Assembly: GCF_000526335.1 (NCBI RefSeq)
Contig: NZ_JAFW01000001.1
Location: 3,038,001 to 3,102,000 of the forward strand
Direction: 5' to 3'
Source: Arthrobacter sp. 31Y
GTDB lineage: Bacteria > Actinomycetota > Actinomycetes > Actinomycetales > Micrococcaceae
DNA length: 64,000 nt
Each line of letters opens with the position of its first letter. Position 1 is the stretch's first letter. Shown piece after piece: positions 17,053-26,296 of this stretch. A program made the translations under genes and the position numbers. The notes under the pieces were generated by a model. The model was given only the letters and a program-made list of their open reading frames with translations, was not told where the DNA came from and did no database searches.

Positions 17053-19019
17053 CACCCACATCCCGCTCCGCAGCCGGTCAACTGGACCAGCAACTCAACC
17101 GGCAATCGATCGGCCAGACGCTGCTCGCAGCAGGGTTGGTCACCCCGGATCAGCTGGAGCGCGCGCTGGACCGTGCCGCGAGCGAAGGCGGGTTGCTGGG
17201 TCGGCACCTCATCCTGGAAGCCGGCCTGGACCGCCGTCGGGTATATGAAGTCCTTGCCCGGCAATGGGATGCCCCGCTGGTTGACCTCATGGCCGAACCG
17301 CCCGCCGACGCGCTCATGGAGCAGCTCGGCTACAGCGAGGTGGGGGAGCCGCAGTGGCTGCCATGGCGGATGGACGGCGACGTGCTGGTGGTGGCAAGTG
17401 CGGTGGCTCCGTCGGCCCAAATAGCAGAGGAAGCAACGCGCCGCTTCGGCGCGGCTGCGGTGGAGTTCCGCACCACCACGGATTGGGACATCAATCAGTC
17501 CATCCAGCGTTCCTTCCGCCGCCACCTCCTCTACGAGTCGGCTGAGCGCCTCGCGGAGGAACGCCCAGGGGAGTCTGCGCGCATTGCCCTGACGCAATGG
17601 CAGCGTTACCTTCCGGTGGTCCTCGTGGCGGGAGTCATGGTGGCGTTTGTGGTCTCGCCCCTGACAGCCATCATTGTGTTGCTGGCGGCGGCCAACATTG
17701 TTTTCCTGGTGAGCATCGGCTTCAAATCACTGGCCAGTCTCCGGCGTCCCTTCGATCAACTGCACGAGTCCGCTGTGGCGAGGGCGAGGGACCGGGAACG
17801 AGTACGTCGTGGCCTTCCGCCGGTGGCGCAGGAGCGGGTTCCAGACGCCGAGCTGCCCGTGTACACCATCCTGGTGCCGGTGTTCCGTGAAGCGAACATC
17901 ATCGACAAACTGCTGACCAACCTCGGTCAACTGGATTACCCCCGGTCCAAGCTTGATGTGCTGGTCCTTCTCGAAGAGGACGACGCGGAGACGATCGCTG
18001 CCGCGAAGGCCTCCCGCCCCCCGGAGTACGTCCGCATCCTGGTGGTGCCCAGGGGTGACCCTCAAACCAAACCCCGGGCCTGCAACTATGGCTTGACCTT
18101 TGCCCGCGGCGAATACGTGGTGATCTACGACGCCGAGGACCGTCCGGACCCGGGCCAACTCAGGGCATCCATTGCAGCCTTCGCGCAGGACGAATTCGAG
18201 CGGGAGCATCTCAATCCCAACCGCAAGCCGCTCATCTGTGTCCAAGCTGCCCTCAACTACTTCAATGCCGACCAAAACGTCCTCACCCGCATGTTCACCA
18301 TCGAATACACGCACTGGTTCGACTCCATGCTGCCGGGCTTGGACAACTCCGGCATCCCGCTGCCGTTGGGCGGTACGTCCAACCACTTTGTCACCTCCCT
18401 GCTGAAGGAAGTGGGCGCATGGGATCCCTGGAACGTCACCGAGGATGCGGACCTGGGGCTGCGGGCAGCCGTGGACGGGTACCGTGTGGGTGTCATCAAC
18501 TCCACCACCTGGGAAGAAGCGTGCTCGCAGGTGTCGGCGTGGATCAAGCAGCGCACCCGGTGGATCAAGGGCTACATGATCACCTCCGCGGTGAATACCC
18601 GGAACTCCGTGCGCTATATGAAGAGCACAGGGGTTGCCGGCACCGTCGGGTTCCTCGGCTTGATCCTGGGAACACCCCTGGCCTTCCTGGCCTACCCGTT
18701 GGTAGTGGGATTCACTGTGGTGACCTACATCGGCTACGACATCGTGGGATTGTTCCTGCCGTCCTGGCTGCTGGTGGGTGGCGTGGTGTCCATGCTGTTC
18801 GGCAACGCCATGATGATCATCGTCTCCGGCCTGGCTACCTTGCGTCGCCACGGATGGCGGATTGCGATCTTCGCCTTGCTCAACCCGTTCTACTGGGTGT
18901 TGCACTCAGTGGCTGCCTGGCGGGCCGCCTGGCAGATGCTCACGAGCCCGCACAAATGGGAGAAGACTCCTCACGGACTGGAAGCGGAATATCACGACGA
19001 CGGACACTGGGTTGGGTGA
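17049..19019 (+). CDS. Processive GT2 glycosyltransferase with N-terminal MshEN-like domain
   Basis: A 656-residue protein. Residues about 12-85 match the MshEN/GSPII_E N-terminal repeat (IGQTLLAAGLVTPDQLERAL, then GLLGRHLILEAGLD and APLVDL), a known c-di-GMP binding fold. Two helices follow at about 180-225. The GT2 domain starts at about 271 (YTILVPVFREAN) and has DAED at 361-364, GGTSNHF, TEDADLGLR near 464 and QRTRWIKG at 501-508, the set seen in processive synthases such as BcsA. Four or so helices close the protein. There is no PilZ domain, so MshEN may replace it. The arginine usually found just before the Gly of each MshEN motif appears replaced (SIG, LLG), which weakens the binding prediction. 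Confidence 0.8.
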   Translation: MTPTSRSAAGQLDQQLNRQSIGQTLLAAGLVTPDQLERALDRAASEGGLLGRHLILEAGLDRRRVYEVLARQWDAPLVDLMAEPPADALMEQLGYSEVGEPQWLPWRMDGDVLVVASAVAPSAQIAEEATRRFGAAAVEFRTTTDWDINQSIQRSFRRHLLYESAERLAEERPGESARIALTQWQRYLPVVLVAGVMVAFVVSPLTAIIVLLAAANIVFLVSIGFKSLASLRRPFDQLHESAVARARDRERVRRGLPPVAQERVPDAELPVYTILVPVFREANIIDKLLTNLGQLDYPRSKLDVLVLLEEDDAETIAAAKASRPPEYVRILVVPRGDPQTKPRACNYGLTFARGEYVVIYDAEDRPDPGQLRASIAAFAQDEFEREHLNPNRKPLICVQAALNYFNADQNVLTRMFTIEYTHWFDSMLPGLDNSGIPLPLGGTSNHFVTSLLKEVGAWDPWNVTEDADLGLRAAVDGYRVGVINSTTWEEACSQVSAWIKQRTRWIKGYMITSAVNTRNSVRYMKSTGVAGTVGFLGLILGTPLAFLAYPLVVGFTVVTYIGYDIVGLFLPSWLLVGGVVSMLFGNAMMIIVSGLATLRRHGWRIAIFALLNPFYWVLHSVAAWRAAWQMLTSPHKWEKTPHGLEAEYHDDGHWVG

Positions 19020-19126
19020 TGGCCTCACCTCATCTTGAGCCAATCTTGAGCAAACCCAGCATGGAGGTTGAGGAAGCACCGGGACACTGAACTCAAAGCG
19101 AAGGATGACCAGCTGAGGGGGTTGGC
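19020..19126 (+). promoter_or_regulatory. Intergenic element repeating the 13194-13222 motif
   Basis: TCTTGA at 19033-19038 and 19044-19049, then CAAACCCAGCA at 19051-19061. This is the second copy of the 29-base element found before the BcsB-like gene. It ends 65 bases before the diguanylate cyclase ATG, so the cyclase operon may have its own promoter under the same regulator. Confidence 0.6.
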
Positions 19127-20305
19127 ATGGAGCTCGATGCATTCTCAGTGAGAGTTGCCCTGGGCGTGGTCACCGTGACGCTCCTGATGCTGTTCTGTAC
19201 CTCCTTCCACCGCACACGCTCGCCATACGCAGGCTGGTGGAGCCTGGCTCTGCTTGAGTTCATGGTGGGCAACGCCGCCTTCCTCCTTAACGGAACCCCC
19301 CACCAGGTGTGGGCAAACCCCGTGGGCAACGTCCTTGTAGTGGCAGGTGCCTTCAGCGTTTGGGCGGGAGCGAAGACCCTCCGGGACCGGAAAGCCGCAC
19401 CGTGGCAGCTGGCCGTTGGTCCCGGTGTCACCGCCGTCGCATCCTTTTTGGAAAGCCCGTGGAACAACGTCTGGTCCGGTGGCTTCGTTTATCTGGCCAT
19501 GATGACGCTGGGCATAGCATTGGCCGCCTACGATCTCTGGTTCATCAAGTCCTCGCACTCCCAAGTCCACAAAGCGTTGTCCCTTGCTGCAGGCCTTCTG
19601 GCCGCCTACTACCTGGGCCGCTGGATGGTTTATGCCTTCGAAGGGCCGTCCAGCCACGCGTTCCGTACATACTTTGGACCCGGACCTTCCGCGCTGATAT
19701 CCATGGTCCTCCTGGTGACCGTTTCCTTCAGCATGACGGCCCTGACCAGCGACCAACTCATCAAAGGCCTCCGCGAACGTGCCACCCGCGATCACCTGAC
19801 GGGACTTCTCAACCGCGGAGCCTTCCTGGACCTTGCCACCACTGAGCTTGACCGCCTGCACTCCACAGGATCCGGCGCGGCCGTGGTCCTGGCCGATCTG
19901 GACCACTTCAAAGCCGTCAACGACGAACACGGCCACGGAGCCGGGGATGTGGCTTTGCGCGCCTTCGCTGAAGCCTGCGTCTCCTCGGTCCGGTCCACGG
20001 ACCTCATTGGACGCTATGGAGGGGAAGAGTTTGTCCTCTTCCTTCCGGGGGCAACGCAGGACCGGGCAGAGGACATCGCCACTGAAATCAGCCGCCGGAT
20101 GGCAGCCATGCCGGCCCCGGACGGAGTGGTATTCCCCACCATCAGCTACGGAGTGACATCAAGCATTCCCGCGTCCGCCGACCTCAATTTCATGATCGAG
20201 GTAGCTGACGCAGCCCTTTACAGCGCAAAGGCGCAGGGCAGAAACAGGATTGTAGGAGCCGACCGCCCGGAGGCGGCCACTATCGCGGATGAGGCAAGAT
20301 CATGA
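19127..20305 (+). CDS. Membrane diguanylate cyclase (GGDEF)
   Basis: A 392-residue protein. The first ~205 residues form about six membrane helices without a recognisable sensor name. The GGDEF domain follows (RATRDHLTGLLNRGAF; DLDHFKAVNDEHGHGAGD), with the active site GGEEF at residues 298-302. An RxxD inhibitory site (RSTD) lies five residues before it. The enzyme is therefore predicted to be active and product-inhibited, making c-di-GMP from GTP at the membrane. Its gene follows the MshEN-GT2 synthase and overlaps the next gene by 4 nt. Confidence 0.92.
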   Translation: MELDAFSVRVALGVVTVTLLMLFCTSFHRTRSPYAGWWSLALLEFMVGNAAFLLNGTPHQVWANPVGNVLVVAGAFSVWAGAKTLRDRKAAPWQLAVGPGVTAVASFLESPWNNVWSGGFVYLAMMTLGIALAAYDLWFIKSSHSQVHKALSLAAGLLAAYYLGRWMVYAFEGPSSHAFRTYFGPGPSALISMVLLVTVSFSMTALTSDQLIKGLRERATRDHLTGLLNRGAFLDLATTELDRLHSTGSGAAVVLADLDHFKAVNDEHGHGAGDVALRAFAEACVSSVRSTDLIGRYGGEEFVLFLPGATQDRAEDIATEISRRMAAMPAPDGVVFPTISYGVTSSIPASADLNFMIEVADAALYSAKAQGRNRIVGADRPEAATIADEARS

Positions 20306-20805
20306 CCTTCAACGAACTCACCACCCGGATCCAGATCCAGCACACCCAGGAACTGTCCGCGTTCCGCCAGGACATTACCAGCGCACCCTACAAAGCAGGA
20401 ACAGCCACCACGCTGAACGCCGACCGCCGCTCGGTCCGGATGGGCCCCGTTCAATCGGTGGAGGATAGCAACGCGAACCTGACCATAGTGGCCGACGTCG
20501 AAGGCCTCGCCTGGTTCACGGCGGACAAAGGCCTCCTGGGCAGCTGCATCACGGTGTCCATCGCTGGCCACCGCAGGAACACCGGGACCCGCGTTCATCT
20601 TCCCCTCGCAGAATGCGATGCCTGGATTGAGGCAATCCTCGGCGGGGCCTGGATCACCCACGTGTACCGCGCAGGCAACAAAGTGGAGCCGGGTGGCAGG
20701 TTGGACATCGCCTCCTACCGGCTCTTCCTGGACGAACGCCGCAACCCCGTCTCCAAGCCCCAGGCTGTTGCCGACTCAACGCTGCGACGCCTGGAAGAAT
20801 CGTGA
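20302..20805 (+). CDS. Unknown protein between two c-di-GMP enzymes
   Basis: A 167-residue soluble protein that I do not recognise. It has an N-terminal amphipathic stretch (IQIQHTQELSAFRQDI) and a beta-rich middle (NLTIVADVEGLAWFTA; CITVSIAGHRRNTGTRVHLPL), and no signal or membrane helix. No PilZ signature (RxxxR plus D/NxSxxG) is evident. It is coupled by 4-nt overlaps to the cyclase upstream and to the GGDEF-EAL gene downstream, so a part in this signalling unit (adaptor or effector) is likely from context only. Confidence 0.75.
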   Translation: MTFNELTTRIQIQHTQELSAFRQDITSAPYKAGTATTLNADRRSVRMGPVQSVEDSNANLTIVADVEGLAWFTADKGLLGSCITVSIAGHRRNTGTRVHLPLAECDAWIEAILGGAWITHVYRAGNKVEPGGRLDIASYRLFLDERRNPVSKPQAVADSTLRRLEES

Positions 20806-22220
20806 GTGCCACGAAGCCTCATGGACTGATTCCCGCCGATTCACGGATCGAGAAACTTGAGCGGCACGTTCAGGCACTCCTGCAGGAACTCCACCAAGCA
20901 CGCTATGAACAGCGCCGGGAGGCCCTCACGGACGCCCTTACCGGACTCGGCAACCGCATGGCATTGGAGGACGCCTTCATCGAAGCCAAGGGAGCCACGG
21001 CCAAGGGCGCCGCCCCGCCGGCACTCCTCCTCCTGAACCTGGACGGTTTCAGGGCACTGAAGAACTCCGCCGGCCATGCCGCGGCGGACCAGACTCTGAT
21101 CACGGTTGCCATGCGCATCCGCTCGGCCGTCCGGGAGAACGACGTCGTCACCCGCCTGGGCGGCGACGAATTCGCTGTGCTGTTGCCCGCCACCCCGCAA
21201 AACCGGGCCGCCGCCGTCGGCAACCGCATCCTTGCCGCGCTGGAACCGAACATCGACCTCGGGAACAACAGCATCCGCTGCGGGGCAAGCGTTGGCCTGC
21301 GCACCGCGGAGCCGCATCACAGCATTGAGGATCTGCTGCAAGAGGCCGATCTTGCCATGGAAGAGTCCAAGGACGAGGGCCGTAACAAACTCAAGGTGTT
21401 CGACCCCGCAACCCTGCACGCGCGGCTGCTGCAGCGGCAGATCGTGGGGGAACTCCGCGAAGCCATCCGTTCGGATCAGCTGGTCCTTTACTACCAGCCC
21501 ATCGTGGAGCTCCCCACTGGCAGGATCGAAGGCTGCGAGGCTTTGGTCAGGTGGAAACACCCCGTGCATGGCCTGATCATGCCGGACCAGTTCATCCCTG
21601 TTGCCGAGGCCACCGGCCTGATCGCGGAATTGGGCAGGTGGGTCCTGCACACTGCTGTGGGTCAATTGCGGCGGTGGCGGAACACTCCCGCCACCGCACA
21701 TCAGACCTTCTCCATGAGGATCAACGTCTCGGCTGCCGATCTTCAGAGCCTGGAGTTCGTGGACGACGTCAGCGAAGCTCTGGCGGAAGAAGGCCTGGCC
21801 CCGGAATCACTGGTGCTGGAGCTCACTGAGAGCGCGATCATCCACAACAACGAGCTGGACCGTTACACCTTGGCGAGCCTGCACAGGCTGGGCGTGGGGC
21901 TTGAGATCGACGACTTCGGTGCCGGCTATTCGTCCATGGGGTACCTGCGGAAACTGCCCGTGGACCGGGTAAAAGTGGACCGGCAGTTCGTGAAGGACCT
22001 GGGCAAGGATCCTTCCCAGCTGGACTTCCTGGCCGCGATCCAGCAAGTCATCCGATCCTGTGGCCTGGAGGGTGTTTGGGAGGGGATCGAGACCGTCGAA
22101 CAGGCAGAAGCCCTTCGGAGCATCGGCTGTGCGAGCGGCCAGGGGTATTACTTCGGCAGGCCGTTGCCAGCAGCGGAGTTCACAGAACAGTTGGCACGGC
22201 TGCGGACCTGGCCGGCTTAA
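20802..22220 (+). CDS. Dual GGDEF-EAL c-di-GMP enzyme
   Basis: A 472-residue soluble protein. A short coiled-coil-like N-terminus (IEKLERHVQALLQELHQARYEQRRE) leads into a GGDEF domain with an intact GGDEF motif (residues 120-124) and RxxD site (REND). The EAL domain has EAL at 246-248, RINVSAADL, LELTESAII, IDDFGAGYSS, the lysine in DRVKVDRQF and GQGYYFGRPLP. The usual EGxET glutamate is present in WEGIETVEQ. Both synthesis and hydrolysis of c-di-GMP therefore look possible. Start is GTG with a 4-nt overlap. Together with the preceding cyclase it could tune c-di-GMP near the MshEN-GT2 synthase. Confidence 0.93.
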   Translation: MSATKPHGLIPADSRIEKLERHVQALLQELHQARYEQRREALTDALTGLGNRMALEDAFIEAKGATAKGAAPPALLLLNLDGFRALKNSAGHAAADQTLITVAMRIRSAVRENDVVTRLGGDEFAVLLPATPQNRAAAVGNRILAALEPNIDLGNNSIRCGASVGLRTAEPHHSIEDLLQEADLAMEESKDEGRNKLKVFDPATLHARLLQRQIVGELREAIRSDQLVLYYQPIVELPTGRIEGCEALVRWKHPVHGLIMPDQFIPVAEATGLIAELGRWVLHTAVGQLRRWRNTPATAHQTFSMRINVSAADLQSLEFVDDVSEALAEEGLAPESLVLELTESAIIHNNELDRYTLASLHRLGVGLEIDDFGAGYSSMGYLRKLPVDRVKVDRQFVKDLGKDPSQLDFLAAIQQVIRSCGLEGVWEGIETVEQAEALRSIGCASGQGYYFGRPLPAAEFTEQLARLRTWPA

Positions 22221-22223
22221 ACA

Positions 22224-22290
22224 AGCAACGCGGGGTCACTTATGGCCCTCCCCGAGGGGATTATCGGGCCATAAGTGACCCCGCGTTGCT
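22224..22290. terminator. 25-bp perfect inverted repeat between convergent genes (bidirectional terminator or dispersed repeat)
   Basis: The arm 22224-22248 (beginning AGCAACGCGGGGTCAC) is perfectly repeated in reverse complement at 22266-22290. The 17-base loop itself contains CCCCGAGGGG. It sits between the GGDEF-EAL gene and purL, which converge. There is no long T-run, and the perfection and length are more like a REP-type or palindromic dispersed element than an ordinary terminator. Confidence 0.65.
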
Positions 22291-22305
22291 GTAAGCGGGG
22301 GAAGA

Positions 22306-24615
22306 TCAGCCGAAGTACTTCGGCAGGGTGGCTTCGTGTGCTTCGCGGAGAGCGTCCAGGGAGAGCTCGTCCACTCCGTTGATCTCGAGCTTTCCACCGG
22401 CAGCGTCAACAACGCCGATCCGGAGGTGGGCGAAGCCGCGGGCGGTGCACATGTCCTTGAAACGGACTTCCTCGGAGCGCGGCACGGAAACGATGGCCCG
22501 GGCCTGCGTCTCGGAGAAGAGGGCCGTGAACAGGTCCACGCCGTCGCGCTCCATGAGTTCCTCAAGGGCGATCCGAGCGCCGACGCCGTAGCGCAGCGAG
22601 GACTCCACCAAAGCAGCCGCGAGGCCACCTTCGGAGAGGTCGTGTGCTGCGTCAACCATGCCGTCGCGGGAAGCGTTGATGAGGATTTCGCCCAAGGCGC
22701 GCTCTGCTGCAAGGTCAACCTTCGGCGGCAAGCCACCAAGGTGTCCGCGGAGGTTGGACCATTCCGAACCATCCAACTCTGCTGCAGTGGTGCCCAGCAG
22801 GTAGATGGCCTGGCCGTCCTCGCGCCAGCCCGACGGCGTGCGGCGGGCGACGTCGTCGAGCTTGCCCAGAACTGCCACCACAGGGGAGGGGTGGATCGGC
22901 GTGGTGCCGGTCTGGTTGTAGAGCGAGACGTTGCCGCCGGTCACGGGGATGCCGAGTTCCATGCAGGCGTCGGAGAGGCCACGGATGGCTTCGGCCAGCT
23001 GCCACATGACATCCGGATCCTCGGGGGAACCGAAGTTCAGGCAGTCGCTGACGGCCATCGGAACGGCGCCGGAGGTGGCAACGTTGCGGTAGGCCTCAGC
23101 CAGTGCCAGCTGTGCACCCTGGTAGGGCTCAAGGTAGGTGTAGCGTCCGTTGGCGTCGGTAGCCAAGGCAACGCCCAGGCCGGTTTCCTCGTCAACGCGG
23201 ACCACGCCGGCATCGTCCGGGAACGCCATGGCAGTGTTGCCGCCAACGTAGCGGTCGTACTGCTTGGTGATCCAGGCCTTGCTGCACATGTTCGGTGATG
23301 CCACCAGTTCGGTGACGGCTGCGGCCAGCTCGGTGGGAGCCGACGGACGGCCTGCGTCCTCCACGGAACCGGTGAAGGAGTTGGCCTGCACCGAGTCCTG
23401 CCACTCCGGGCGGGCGAACGGACGGTCGTAGACCGGGCCGTCGTGCGCAACGGTGCGGGGATCGACGTCGACGATTACTTCGCCTTCCCAGGTGATGATG
23501 AGGCGACCGGTATCGGTAACTTCACCCAACCAGGAGTACTCCACGGCCCACTTGTCCATAACAGCCTCGAACGCTGCGATGTTCTCCGGGGTGACCACGG
23601 CCATCATGCGTTCCTGCGACTCGGACATGAGGATCTCGCCCGGGGTCAGGGTGGGGTCGCGCAGCAGGACCGAGGTTAGCTCCACTTCCATGCCACCGTC
23701 ACCGTTGGACGCGAGCTCGGACGTGGCGCAGGAAATACCTGCGGCGCCGAGGTCCTGGATGCCTTCAACCAGCGAGCCCTTGAAGAGCTCCAGGCAGCAC
23801 TCAATGAGGACCTTCTCAGCGAAGGGGTCGCCCACCTGGACGGCCGGACGCTTGGAGGGCTTGGTGTCATCGAAGGACTCGGAAGCGAGCACCGAAGCAC
23901 CGCCGATTCCGTCGCCGCCGGTGCGTGCACCGAACAGGACAACCTTGTTGCCCTTGCCGGATGCGTTGGCCAGGCGGATGTCCTCGTGGCGCATGACGCC
24001 CACTGCCAGTGCGTTCACCAGCGGGTTGCCCTGGTAGACGGAGTCGAAGACCATTTCGCCGCCGATGTTCGGCAGGCCGAGGCAGTTTCCGTAGCCACCG
24101 ATGCCGGCAACAGCACCGTGCATGACACGGGCGGTGTCCGGGTGGTCGATTGCACCGAAGCGCAACGGGTCCATCACGGCAACCGGGCGGGCACCCATGG
24201 AGATGATGTCGCGGACAATACCGCCGATGCCGGTAGCGGCACCCTGGTACGGCTCAACGAACGACGGCGAGTTGTGGGACTCGATCTTGAACGTCACGGC
24301 CCAGCCGTCGCCCAGGTTGGTGACGCCGGCGTTCTCGCCGATGCCCACCAGCATGTCCTTCTTCATTTCCTCGGTGACCTTTTCGCCGAACTGGCGGAGG
24401 TGGTTCTTGGAGGACTTGTAGGAGCAGTGCTCGCTCCACATGACGGAGTACATGGCCAGCTCGGCGCCGGTGGGGCGGCGGCCAAGGACCTTGACGATCT
24501 CGTCAAACTCGTTCTGCTTCAGGCCCAGCTCGGCCCACGGGAGTTCCGTGTCCGGGGTCTTGGCAGCGTGCTCAACGGTGTCGATGTTGAACTTCTTGGT
24601 GGTTTCCGTGGTCAC
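22306..24615 (-). CDS. purL: Phosphoribosylformylglycinamidine synthase, large subunit PurL
   Basis: A 769-residue small-type PurL that forms FGAM from FGAR, ATP and ammonia delivered by PurQ, with PurS as bridging subunit. Recognisable features are [14 protein letters not shown] near the N-terminus, [36 protein letters not shown], and [13 protein letters not shown]. Length is normal. The start overlaps the purQ stop by 4 nt. Confidence 0.97.
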   Translation of the reverse strand: MTTETTKKFNIDTVEHAAKTPDTELPWAELGLKQNEFDEIVKVLGRRPTGAELAMYSVMWSEHCSYKSSKNHLRQFGEKVTEEMKKDMLVGIGENAGVTNLGDGWAVTFKIESHNSPSFVEPYQGAATGIGGIVRDIISMGARPVAVMDPLRFGAIDHPDTARVMHGAVAGIGGYGNCLGLPNIGGEMVFDSVYQGNPLVNALAVGVMRHEDIRLANASGKGNKVVLFGARTGGDGIGGASVLASESFDDTKPSKRPAVQVGDPFAEKVLIECCLELFKGSLVEGIQDLGAAGISCATSELASNGDGGMEVELTSVLLRDPTLTPGEILMSESQERMMAVVTPENIAAFEAVMDKWAVEYSWLGEVTDTGRLIITWEGEVIVDVDPRTVAHDGPVYDRPFARPEWQDSVQANSFTGSVEDAGRPSAPTELAAAVTELVASPNMCSKAWITKQYDRYVGGNTAMAFPDDAGVVRVDEETGLGVALATDANGRYTYLEPYQGAQLALAEAYRNVATSGAVPMAVSDCLNFGSPEDPDVMWQLAEAIRGLSDACMELGIPVTGGNVSLYNQTGTTPIHPSPVVAVLGKLDDVARRTPSGWREDGQAIYLLGTTAAELDGSEWSNLRGHLGGLPPKVDLAAERALGEILINASRDGMVDAAHDLSEGGLAAALVESSLRYGVGARIALEELMERDGVDLFTALFSETQARAIVSVPRSEEVRFKDMCTARGFAHLRIGVVDAAGGKLEINGVDELSLDALREAHEATLPKYFG

Positions 24616-25391
24616 TTGTCGCCTCCCACAATCTTGGTCAAAACGGAGGTGAAGAAGCCCAGGCCGTCGGTGTCGCGGGGAGCGCCATCCAGGGACTCGG
24701 GGCCGAAGCCGGCCTCCACTGCGTGCTCGGGGTGCGGCATGAGGCCCACCACGTTGCCTGCGGCGTTGGAGATACCTGCGATGTCGCGGCGGGAGCCGTT
24801 CGGGTTGAAGCCCACATAGCGGAACACCACGCGGCCCTCAGCCTCAAGGGCATCCAAGGTCTTCTCGTCCGCGATGTACTGGCCGTCCTGGTTCTTCAAC
24901 GGCACAATGATTTCCTGGCCATCGGTGTAGTCCACGGTCCAGGCAGTGTTGGCGTTCTCTACGCGCAGCGTCTGGTCGCGGCAGATGAACTTCAGGTGGT
25001 CGTTCTTGATCATGGAACCGGGCAGCAGGTGCGACTCGGTCAGGATCTGGAAACCATTGCAAATTCCCAGAACCGGCAAAGGATTAGAGGATGCAGCGCC
25101 TGTTGCAGCCTTAATGATCTTGGACATCAGCGGCGCGAAACGCGAAATGGCGCCGGCGCGGAGGTAGTCACCGTAGGAGAAACCGCCGGGGATGATGACT
25201 GCGTCAACGTCGCCGAGTTCGCTGTCGGCATGCCAGAGCGGCACCGCCGTGGCGCCTGCAAGCCGCACTGCACGTGCGGCGTCGCGGTCATCAAGGGTGC
25301 CGGGGAAGGTCACAACGCCGATCTTGGCGCCTGCCAAGCGGGGTTCCGCGGCGACGGCTACAGCCTCGCCAATCAGGGGGATCGACGTCAT
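24612..25391 (-). CDS. purQ: Phosphoribosylformylglycinamidine synthase, glutaminase subunit PurQ
   Basis: Class I glutamine amidotransferase, 259 residues from ATG 25391. This start is one base after the purS stop and has a GAGG-type ribosome site inside the purS end; longer frames would overlap purS. The oxyanion region [16 protein letters not shown], the nucleophile in VLGICNGFQ, and the His-Glu region (MPHPEHAVE) are all present. It supplies ammonia to PurL. Confidence 0.96.
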   Translation of the reverse strand: MTSIPLIGEAVAVAAEPRLAGAKIGVVTFPGTLDDRDAARAVRLAGATAVPLWHADSELGDVDAVIIPGGFSYGDYLRAGAISRFAPLMSKIIKAATGAASSNPLPVLGICNGFQILTESHLLPGSMIKNDHLKFICRDQTLRVENANTAWTVDYTDGQEIIVPLKNQDGQYIADEKTLDALEAEGRVVFRYVGFNPNGSRRDIAGISNAAGNVVGLMPHPEHAVEAGFGPESLDGAPRDTDGLGFFTSVLTKIVGGDK

Positions 25392-25392
25392 A

Positions 25393-25644
25393 TCAGGCCT
25401 CGACGACCTCGACGTTGACAACATCCTCGATCACCGGGTTGGACAGGAGGGTCTCGGCAGCTTCGCGGGCCTGGGCCAGGATAGCGTCGGTCACCTCGCC
25501 GTCGACCGTCAATTCGAAGCGCTTGCCTTGGCGGACTGCGCTGAAGCTGTTGAAGCCGAGGCGGGGCAGAGCACCCACAATGGCCTTCCCCTGGGGGTCC
25601 AGAATCTCGGGCTTGGGCATGACGTCAACGACGATCCGGGGCAT
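25393..25644 (-). CDS. purS: Phosphoribosylformylglycinamidine synthase subunit PurS
   Basis: An 83-residue Pur[22 protein letters not shown] and the C-terminal [15 protein letters not shown] segment are characteristic. It is the first gene of purS-purQ-purL and is needed for complex formation in organisms with small PurL. Confidence 0.95.
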   Translation of the reverse strand: MPRIVVDVMPKPEILDPQGKAIVGALPRLGFNSFSAVRQGKRFELTVDGEVTDAILAQAREAAETLLSNPVIEDVVNVEVVEA

Positions 25645-25951
25645 CCGGTAACTCCTGTGCGGTGAGTTGGGTGAACCTTAAATAAGGCTGCCGCGGAGGT
25701 GCCGTCTCACGCCGTTCAGCCGCATTCAAACAGCGTCTTGAACACAGGGTTAAACACGGTGGTGAACTGCAATGTTTGAACGGCATGGGGGGCGCTCCGC
25801 GAGCTTGCACACCTATTCTACCGGGAGCGGCGCACATACCCTATTCAGCCGGATTGCGCGAGGACACCCCGCCGCGGCGGGGGAAATAGACACAACTGAC
25901 GGCCCGACGGCGGCACTTTCCCCGGGTGGTTCGCGTCACTAGGATTGCGGC
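25645..25951 (-). promoter_or_regulatory. purSQL leader with nested inverted repeats
   Basis: A 307-base gene-free stretch. It contains GCCGTTCA (25711-25718) with its inverse TGAACGGC (25777-25784), and TTCAAACA (25725-25732) with its inverse TGTTTGAA (25773-25780). Further similar half-sites (TTGAACAC at about 25739, TTAAACAC at about 25750) lie between them at roughly helical spacing. This could be an operator for the purine genes. No purine riboswitch consensus was recognised. Confidence 0.35.
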
Positions 25952-26134
25952 ATGGCTGAGAAACCGAAATCGATGGTGCTGGGCGTTGTGGCTGCAGCCG
26001 TTTTTGCTGGATTGGGACGAATGGTCATCCAGAAGGTCCTGGCGGATCGGGCCGCGCGCAATAGCCGGGTGACCGTTCCGTTGGACGCTGAAACGCGCGC
26101 CAAAATAAGTGACGCCTTGCGCACTCCCAAGTAA
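25952..26134 (+). CDS. Small membrane protein, unknown
   Basis: A 60-residue protein with one membrane helix (MVLGVVAAAVFAGLGRMVI) after a short Lys-rich N-terminus, and a basic/polar tail. No family is recognised. It is a monocistron, supported by start position and coding-like composition rather than homology. Confidence 0.55.
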   Translation: MAEKPKSMVLGVVAAAVFAGLGRMVIQKVLADRAARNSRVTVPLDAETRAKISDALRTPK

Positions 26135-26296
26135 GGAAAACCTCAGCTAATAACCTCCGTTTTTCGGCGTAATGGCGCGGATTAGGGCACATACAAATGC
26201 GCTATTCAAAGGGGTTAAAGGGCGTGATTCCGGCGTAGTTTGGAAATACACGAGGGGCCCTGCCCCGGTACCTTTCAGATCCAACCAGGAGGAACA

